From positions 1-5,820 of the forward strand of contig CAJPTP010000074.1 of NCBI GenBank assembly GCA_905373555.1: a stretch of 5,820 nt of DNA, in the 5' to 3' direction. Each line of letters starts with the position of its first letter. Position 1 is the stretch's first letter. A model generated the notes under the pieces. The model was not told where the DNA came from, ran no database searches, and saw only the letters and a list, made by a program, of their open reading frames with translations. The stretch comes from an uncultured Francisella sp. GTDB lineage: Bacteria > Pseudomonadota > Gammaproteobacteria > Burkholderiales > Neisseriaceae. Positions 1 through 5,820 of this stretch are shown one piece after another. The position numbers and the translations under genes were made by a program.

Positions 1-2226
<2,226 letters not shown>

Positions 2227-2232
2227 ACGCCT

Positions 2233-2248
2233 CGGCGCCAAAGCGCCG
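2233..2248 (-). repeat. Short 6-bp hairpin directly after the zipA-like stop codon
   Basis: CGGCGC (2233-2238) pairs with GCGCCG (2243-2248) around CAAA. It begins one base past the TGA stop at 2252-2250, and no T-tract follows. Six-base stems are easy to meet by chance at this GC content; its position in tandem with the 11-bp hairpin is the only reason to list it. Confidence 0.45.
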
Positions 2249-2249
2249 C

Positions 2250-5200
2250 TCAACGAAACAGCCTGTGCGCCAGCTCCCCGCCGGGCGGCAGATTCCTCGA
2301 GGCCATGCTGTAGCGGATCTTGTCGATGTCCTTGCCGATCTTGCGCAGCTTCTCTTCCTTGAACTGTCGGCCGTGAACGTCGTACATGCCCATCCCCACC
2401 GCGTTGCAAAGGTTCTGGACGAAGTAAATGAACTCCTCGAACTCCATCCCCTCCAAAGGCATCAGCGCGATCGCGGCGTCGAAGCGCAGCTCGGAGACCG
2501 GCTCATCGCCCCGGGGCAGCGGCTCGTCGTTGGGCCGAACCAACCGGAAATAGCCCTTGTCGGGGTCGGGGTAACGAATCACCCCGTCGACGCCGCGGCC
2601 AAACCCATGCTCGGCCAAACGCGCCTCCAGATCGCTCGCTTTGGCGGGCTCGCCCAGCGCCATGAAGATCTCGACCGTCCTGTCGTAGTCGAAGCACAGG
2701 TTGTCGATCTTGCGCACGTCGGACATGAACGGCTTGACGTCGGTCACCGACATCCCGGCGGACATGGTTTTGGCGAACTCGTTGCAGTTGTAGCAAAAAC
2801 GCTTGATGTCCCTGTCTTTGGCGATGAAATCCTTGCCCACGGCCTGCATGCACACGATGAAGCCCTTGTACACCACCCCGGGCTTGGGCACGACGTTGAC
2901 GTAGTTGTCGTCGGTCGTGAGGCCGATCATGCGCACGGACGTGCGCACGCGCAGCTCGGGCGCGGTTCTCAAAACCGTGGGCTGACGCAGGCCGATGTAC
3001 ACCTTGTAATCGATTTGGCTGTTGACCCCCGCGATGTTCTTCTCGGCCATGCGGTACATATTGACCTTCAGCTGCGCCCATTGCTGCGGCTTGGTCTGAG
3101 ACAGGGACTCGACGTCGATCTCGTCGCCCTTGCCGGAATCGGGGCCCTCGTCGTCCTCGTGGGCGTCGCTTTCCGGCGTCTTGGACAAATCGATCAGACG
3201 CTCGGGATCGGGCAAAAGCAGGTCGGGCATCTCGACGTCGGCCAAAGCGCCTTGGGGCGCGTCGGGGTCTTTGTCCGACAACACCAAAATCGGCGGGCGG
3301 GCGGCGGGCTGTTTTTTCTGCCCGCCCAAGCCGGCCCAATGTTTGGCCATGTCCAGGGCGCGGCCCAGCATCCCGCGCGGCTCTTTGCCTTTGCCTTGGC
3401 GCTCGGCCGGCCCCGGCTCGCCCGAGCCGGCTTCGGCGACGGCGGCGCCCTTGGCCGTGGCCTCTTGCCCGGATTTCCCGACGGGCTCGCCTGGCGCGGG
3501 GGATTCCTCGCGCGCCGCGGCCAAGCCCTCGGCCGCGCCGTCTTGCGCCGCGCCGCCTTTGTCTTTGTCTTTGTCCTTGGCCTTGTCTTTGTCCTTGGCC
3601 TTATCCCGATCCTTGCCCTTGCCTTCGTCTTGTTCTTTGTCCTTCTTGTCTCGGCTTTTTTCCTTGTCTTTCTCTTTCTTGCCCTCGCCCTGCCCTGTCG
3701 TCTGGCCTTGGGCTTGATCGCCTTGGGCGTTTTCGCTTTCGACTTGCTTCGAGGGCACGCTGCCCATCTCGTCGGCGTCGGCGGCGAAGAGCCGTTCGGG
3801 CGTTTCGCCCTCCTCGGCGAGATCGTCTTGGCTGCCCACAACCTCGGACTCGGATTTTTTGCGGCCGCCGGCCAAGCCATCCGGCTCGGGCAAGCCCGCA
3901 TCCTCTTGCGCAGCCTCTTGCGCCTCCTCTTGCGCGTCCGCAGCCGCAGACACGGACTCAGACGCAGACGCGTCCCGAGGCGAAGCCTCGGCTTTTGCCT
4001 CGCCGTTTTGCTCGGCGCCGCCGGGGGGCGTCGGCTCTTTCTTCGGTTCTTGCGCTTCGGCCGGCTCCGCCTCGGGCTCGGAGCCGAGAGTAGGCTTGTC
4101 GGGGGACTCGGCTTCGCTCTTGGCGCCCGTTTCGCTCGCGGCTGCCTTGGCGGGCTCCGGCGCGTCCGGGCCGGCCTCCCCCGCTTTCTCTTCAGTCCGG
4201 GCCTTCGGCTCGGGCGCCGCCTTTTCTTCGGGCCGGCCTTCGGCCGTCGCGTCGGTCTTCCCCTCCGCCTTTTCTTCGGCCTTCTCGCCAACCTCGGCGC
4301 CCGACTTTTCTTCGGCCTTCGCCGCGTCTGTTTCGCCCTCGGCAGCCGCGCCCTTGCCTTCGTCCGCGGCCAAAGCATCGGGCTTGGGCTCGTCCTTGGC
4401 CGCGCCCAAAGACGGCGTCTTGGATTCGGCCTTGTCGGCGCCGCCTTGCGGCTCGCCCAATCCGGCGGCTTGTTTGTCCGGCTTTGCGAGGGACGGCGCC
4501 GCATCCATCTCGCCGCCGCCCGACCCTGCGCCGCGGCGGCCCAATGCCTCGAGCTCCTCAAGCTGCATGCCGCCGCTGATTTCTTTGGCCTCGGCGGCGG
4601 GGGCGGGCTCAAGCGCCCCCGCGTCGTCGGACGCGCCCTCCAAGCTGCGCAGGCGGATGCCGCCATCCTCGTCAAGGCGGCTGTTGATGTCGTCCAAGAT
4701 CTCTTTGGCGCCCGATTGGTCGAACAGGGCGCGCCGGCGGCGCGATCTGGTTCGCTCGGGGCGCTTTCTTTCGGCCGTCGCGGCGCCGGCGATCAGAGGC
4801 TCGTCGACCCCCGACTCCTCCATGGCCCGCAGCGAGCGCTCGATGCCCTCGACCAAATCCTCGCTGACCGTCTCCAGCTCGGCGTTGTTCCCGGACAAAA
4901 CATCCGACCAGCTTTCGGCTCGGGTCTCCTTGCTTTCCTTCCCCGCTTGGGGCGCGCCGGCAGCGGATCCGTCTTCGGCCGCGGCGGCCGTTTCTCTTTG
5001 CGAATCCGGCTTGGCCAAGCTCTCGCTTTCTTCCGCGGGAAAAGAGGGCGCCTCTTCGCCCCCTTTGCCGGAAGCGGCCTCGGACTCCTTCACCGCGGCG
5101 CCGTCGGTCTCGCCCTGCGCCGCCGCATTTTCGGGTGGGCCGCCGCGCTCGGGTTGCGCGCTCTTTTCGGCTTGCGCCGGCGCGGCGCCCAAGCTCTTGT

Positions 5201-5820
5201 CAAGAGCGGGCAGCGTCTCGTCCGGCTTGCCTTGCTCGGCGGAGGGCGCGCCGGCCTCGGGCGCCGCAGCCTCGGTCGCCGCAGCCTCGGTCGCTGCGGC
5301 GGCGCCTTGGCCGGCTTCGCCGGCATGGGCCGCCTGTTCTTTTTCGGTTTCGGCGGGCGCGGCGGCGGGAGGCGTCGAAAACGCCTCGTCGAGCTTGGGC
5401 TCGGCGTCGGATTCGCCGCTTGGGGCGCCCGTCGCTTGAGATGGCTCGGGGCCTTGAACGGGCGGCGCGCCGACGGACGGCGCCGTTTCCTTTTCTTCCT
5501 TGCCCGGGGCCGCAGCTTGGGCCGAAGGCTCGATCTCGGCGGCGGCCTTTTCGGGCGTCGGCGCCGCATCCACTTCGGCCAAGCCGGATTCTTTTTTCTT
5601 TTCCTCGCTCTTGGCGGCTTGCTCGCCGAGCCGATCGGCGGAAGACGGGGCGGGCTTGCCCTCCAAGGAGGCCGTGATTTGCTCTTGGGCCAAAGCCTTC
5701 GCCCGCAGCGCCCGCTCGTCCTGCTCGCGCTCGGCGGCCGTCTTGGCGGGCTCGGGGGCGCGCTTTGCGGGCTTGGGGCGCTCGGGGCGCTCGGCCTTGG
5801 GCGGGGTTGCCGCCCCGGAT
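2250..5820 (-). CDS. zipA: Giant ZipA-like cell-division protein (5' end outside window)
   Basis: ZipA is a bitopic inner-membrane protein that binds the FtsZ C-terminal peptide and tethers the Z-ring. This frame has 1,189 codons plus TGA in the window and no stop up to 5820. Its first 909 codons are Ala/Glu/Lys/Pro/Gly-rich linker with no Cys or Tyr and only two Trp. The last 280 residues (2253-3092) fold-like: a β-strand I-D-Y-K-V-Y-I, a hydrophobic strand F-I-V-C-M, helices, then a ZipA_C-type pattern with strands R-T-V-E-I-F-M-A-L and F-D-A-A-I-A-L-M, the helix F-E-E-F-I-Y-F-V-Q-N-L, Y-D-V-H-G-R and a final helix. The ending G-G-E-L-A-H-R-L-F resembles betaproteobacterial ZipA as I recall it. 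ligA follows on the same strand, the usual zipA-ligA order. Usual ZipA length is about 300-400 residues. The expected N-terminal membrane helix is not in the window. An in-frame TTG at 5693 is not a credible start: the frame and composition continue upstream and the only purine run (GAAGG) is two bases away. Confidence 0.78.
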   Translation of the reverse strand, partial: SGAATPPKAERPERPKPAKRAPEPAKTAAEREQDERALRAKALAQEQITASLEGKPAPSSADRLGEQAAKSEEKKKESGLAEVDAAPTPEKAAAEIEPSAQAAAPGKEEKETAPSVGAPPVQGPEPSQATGAPSGESDAEPKLDEAFSTPPAAAPAETEKEQAAHAGEAGQGAAAATEAAATEAAAPEAGAPSAEQGKPDETLPALDKSLGAAPAQAEKSAQPERGGPPENAAAQGETDGAAVKESEAASGKGGEEAPSFPAEESESLAKPDSQRETAAAAEDGSAAGAPQAGKESKETRAESWSDVLSGNNAELETVSEDLVEGIERSLRAMEESGVDEPLIAGAATAERKRPERTRSRRRRALFDQSGAKEILDDINSRLDEDGGIRLRSLEGASDDAGALEPAPAAEAKEISGGMQLEELEALGRRGAGSGGGEMDAAPSLAKPDKQAAGLGEPQGGADKAESKTPSLGAAKDEPKPDALAADEGKGAAAEGETDAAKAEEKSGAEVGEKAEEKAEGKTDATAEGRPEEKAAPEPKARTEEKAGEAGPDAPEPAKAAASETGAKSEAESPDKPTLGSEPEAEPAEAQEPKKEPTPPGGAEQNGEAKAEASPRDASASESVSAAADAQEEAQEAAQEDAGLPEPDGLAGGRKKSESEVVGSQDDLAEEGETPERLFAADADEMGSVPSKQVESENAQGDQAQGQTTGQGEGKKEKDKEKSRDKKDKEQDEGKGKDRDKAKDKDKAKDKDKDKGGAAQDGAAEGLAAAREESPAPGEPVGKSGQEATAKGAAVAEAGSGEPGPAERQGKGKEPRGMLGRALDMAKHWAGLGGQKKQPAARPPILVLSDKDPDAPQGALADVEMPDLLLPDPERLIDLSKTPESDAHEDDEGPDSGKGDEIDVESLSQTKPQQWAQLKVNMYRMAEKNIAGVNSQIDYKVYIGLRQPTVLRTAPELRVRTSVRMIGLTTDDNYVNVVPKPGVVYKGFIVCMQAVGKDFIAKDRDIKRFCYNCNEFAKTMSAGMSVTDVKPFMSDVRKIDNLCFDYDRTVEIFMALGEPAKASDLEARLAEHGFGRGVDGVIRYPDPDKGYFRLVRPNDEPLPRGDEPVSELRFDAAIALMPLEGMEFEEFIYFVQNLCNAVGMGMYDVHGRQFKEEKLRKIGKDIDKIRYSMASRNLPPGGELAHRLFR
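2253..3092 (-). other. Folded C-terminal region of the ZipA-like protein, apparently two related halves
   Basis: The 280 codons contain all five cysteines and all tyrosines of the visible protein. The second half (about 2316-2681) matches the ZipA FtsZ-binding pattern: strand, P-x-x-x-S-x-L helix ending A-E-H-G-F, strand around V-I-R-Y, strand Y-F-R-L-V, strand A-A-I-A-L-M, long helix, Y-D-x-x-G-R, final helix. The first half (about 2697-3014) follows a similar order: strand K-V-Y-I-G-L, segment ending V-R-M-I-G, strand V-V-Y-K-G-F-I-V-C-M, helix D-I-K-R-F-C-Y-N-C-N-E-F-A, and a closing helix V-R-K-I-D-N-L that parallels I-G-K-D-I-D-K-I. The duplication is inferred from pattern only. Confidence 0.6.
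3093..3380 (-). other. Acidic, partly ordered segment before the globular domain
   Basis: The composition changes here from the repetitive linker. It starts with a possible amphipathic helix (M-L-G-R-A-L-D-M-A-K-H-W-A-G, Trp codon at 3336-3338), then a hydrophobic strand P-P-I-L-V-L-S-D, then L-L-L-P-D-P-E-R-L-I-D-L, then a strongly acidic stretch rich in D and E up to about 3110. I do not recognise it. It may be a short docking segment or an extension of the folded domain. Confidence 0.5.
3558..3680 (-). repeat. Lys-Asp repeat block
   Basis: Forty-one consecutive codons made almost only of K, D, E and R with a few A, G, Q and S, following a K-D-K-A-K-D-K-D style. At DNA level TTTGTC is repeated three times (3558-3575), and the 18-base unit at 3570-3587 recurs at 3588-3605 with one mismatch (plus-strand view). 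The tract is nearly all purine on the coding strand apart from the Asp codon third base. Such tracts change length by replication slippage in steps that keep the frame. Confidence 0.9.
3902..3937 (-). repeat. 12-bp tandem repeat, three copies, in the linker
   Basis: CCTCTTGCGC begins at 3902, 3914 and 3926 (plus-strand view), with the last two bases of each unit variable. It encodes an A-Q-E-E-A-Q-E-A-A-Q-E-D-type stretch. The unit is a multiple of three, so gain or loss keeps the frame. Confidence 0.85.
4221..4315 (-). repeat. Dispersed 11-mer encoding the E-E-K linker motif
   Basis: CTTTTCTTCGG (plus-strand view) occurs at 4221, 4269 and 4305, spaced 48 and 36 bases. Each codes the recurrent P/A/S-E-E-K motif of the linker. 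The spacings are multiples of 12, which suggests growth from duplicated short units followed by divergence. Confidence 0.7.
4636..4916 (-). other. Non-repetitive island inside the linker
   Basis: About 94 codons whose composition departs from the flanking low-complexity sequence: S-W-S-D-V-L-S-G-N-N (Trp codon 4908-4910), then a likely acidic helix E-D-L-V-E-G-I-E-R-S-L-R-A-M-E-E-S, then a basic cluster R-T-R-S-R-R-R-R followed by A-L-F-D-Q, then K-E-I-L-D-D-I-N-S-R-L-D-E. It looks like a short interaction module or amphipathic helices. I do not recognise the family. Confidence 0.55.
5254..5298 (-). repeat. 15-bp tandem repeat, three copies, in the linker
   Basis: Units at 5254-5268, 5269-5283 and 5284-5298 (plus-strand view GCCTCGGTCGCCGCA with one or two substitutions each). 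They encode the A-A-T-E-A / A-A-P-E-A stretch. This is an in-frame minisatellite-like expansion, one of several that show how the linker may have grown. Confidence 0.88.

Larger units (their letters stand above)
3093..5820 (-). other. Disordered Ala/Glu/Lys/Pro-rich linker of the ZipA-like protein
   Basis: At least 909 codons dominated by A, E, K, P, G, D, S and Q, with E-E-K-A, E-P-K and A-P-A-type micro-repeats. ZipA normally has a charged segment and a P/Q-rich linker of roughly 100-150 residues between membrane helix and globular domain; this one is several times longer. The residues nearest the window edge (K-P-A-K-R-A-P-E, then E-R-E-Q-D-E-R) are strongly charged, as expected near the membrane-proximal end, but where the protein begins is unknown. 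Confidence 0.85.

Noticed and set aside
3558..3605. A CRISPR array
   Set aside because: The repeats are short, directly adjacent, lack spacers and lie in a coding frame.
3194..4675. A 493-codon Arg/Pro/Lys-rich open frame on the minus strand
   Set aside because: Out-of-frame reading of the ZipA-like linker. The correct frame continues into a folded domain and this one does not.
3859..5439. A 526-codon Ser/Ala-rich open frame on the plus strand
   Set aside because: Shadow of the Ala/Glu/Lys-rich linker on the minus strand, produced by high GC and repetitive codons. It has no domain and no sensible context.

Overview
This is a GC-rich bacterial window with two genes, both on the minus strand and both cut by a window edge. 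Read right to left, they are a very long ZipA-like cell-division gene (stop at 2250-2252, frame open to 5820) and ligA, the NAD+-dependent DNA ligase (start 2158, frame open to position 1). The gap between them is 91 bases and holds two small hairpins. I see no tRNA, rRNA, CRISPR array, insertion sequence or phage gene.

Organism: ligA directly downstream of zipA on one strand is the order I know from gamma- and betaproteobacteria (cysZ-zipA-ligA in E. coli, smc-zipA-ligA in many Burkholderiales). The last residues of the ZipA-like protein (G-G-E-L-A-H-R-L-F) resemble the A-G-S-x-L-A-R-R-L-F ending I recall from betaproteobacterial ZipA, and LigA has the A-I-A-H-K-F-P-A and A-G-D-V-I-P-E-V motifs common there. 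A high-GC betaproteobacterium is the best guess. Genus cannot be told from this window, and all family comparisons are from memory.

Layout: (1) 1-2158, ligA, with domain Ia, the KxDG active site, nucleotidyltransferase, OB fold, four-cysteine zinc finger and the start of the HhH domain. It carries two in-frame Ala/Gly/Pro-rich insertions, one inside the nucleotidyltransferase domain (about 125 extra residues) and one starting in the HhH domain and running off the window. (2) 2159-2249, intergenic, two hairpins without a proper T-tract. (3) 2250-3092, the folded C-terminal part of the ZipA-like protein. (4) 3093-5820, at least 909 codons of disordered Ala/Glu/Lys/Pro/Gly-rich linker with small sequence repeats, a Lys-Asp block and two better-ordered islands.

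How they fit together: ZipA anchors FtsZ polymers to the inner membrane at the division site, and LigA seals nicks during replication and repair. They are commonly neighbours without a direct biochemical link. What stands out is scale. A typical ZipA is about 300-400 residues, while this one exceeds 1,189 with its N-terminus still outside the window. The adjacent, unrelated LigA is expanded by residues of similar composition, which suggests a genome-wide tendency to low-complexity growth.
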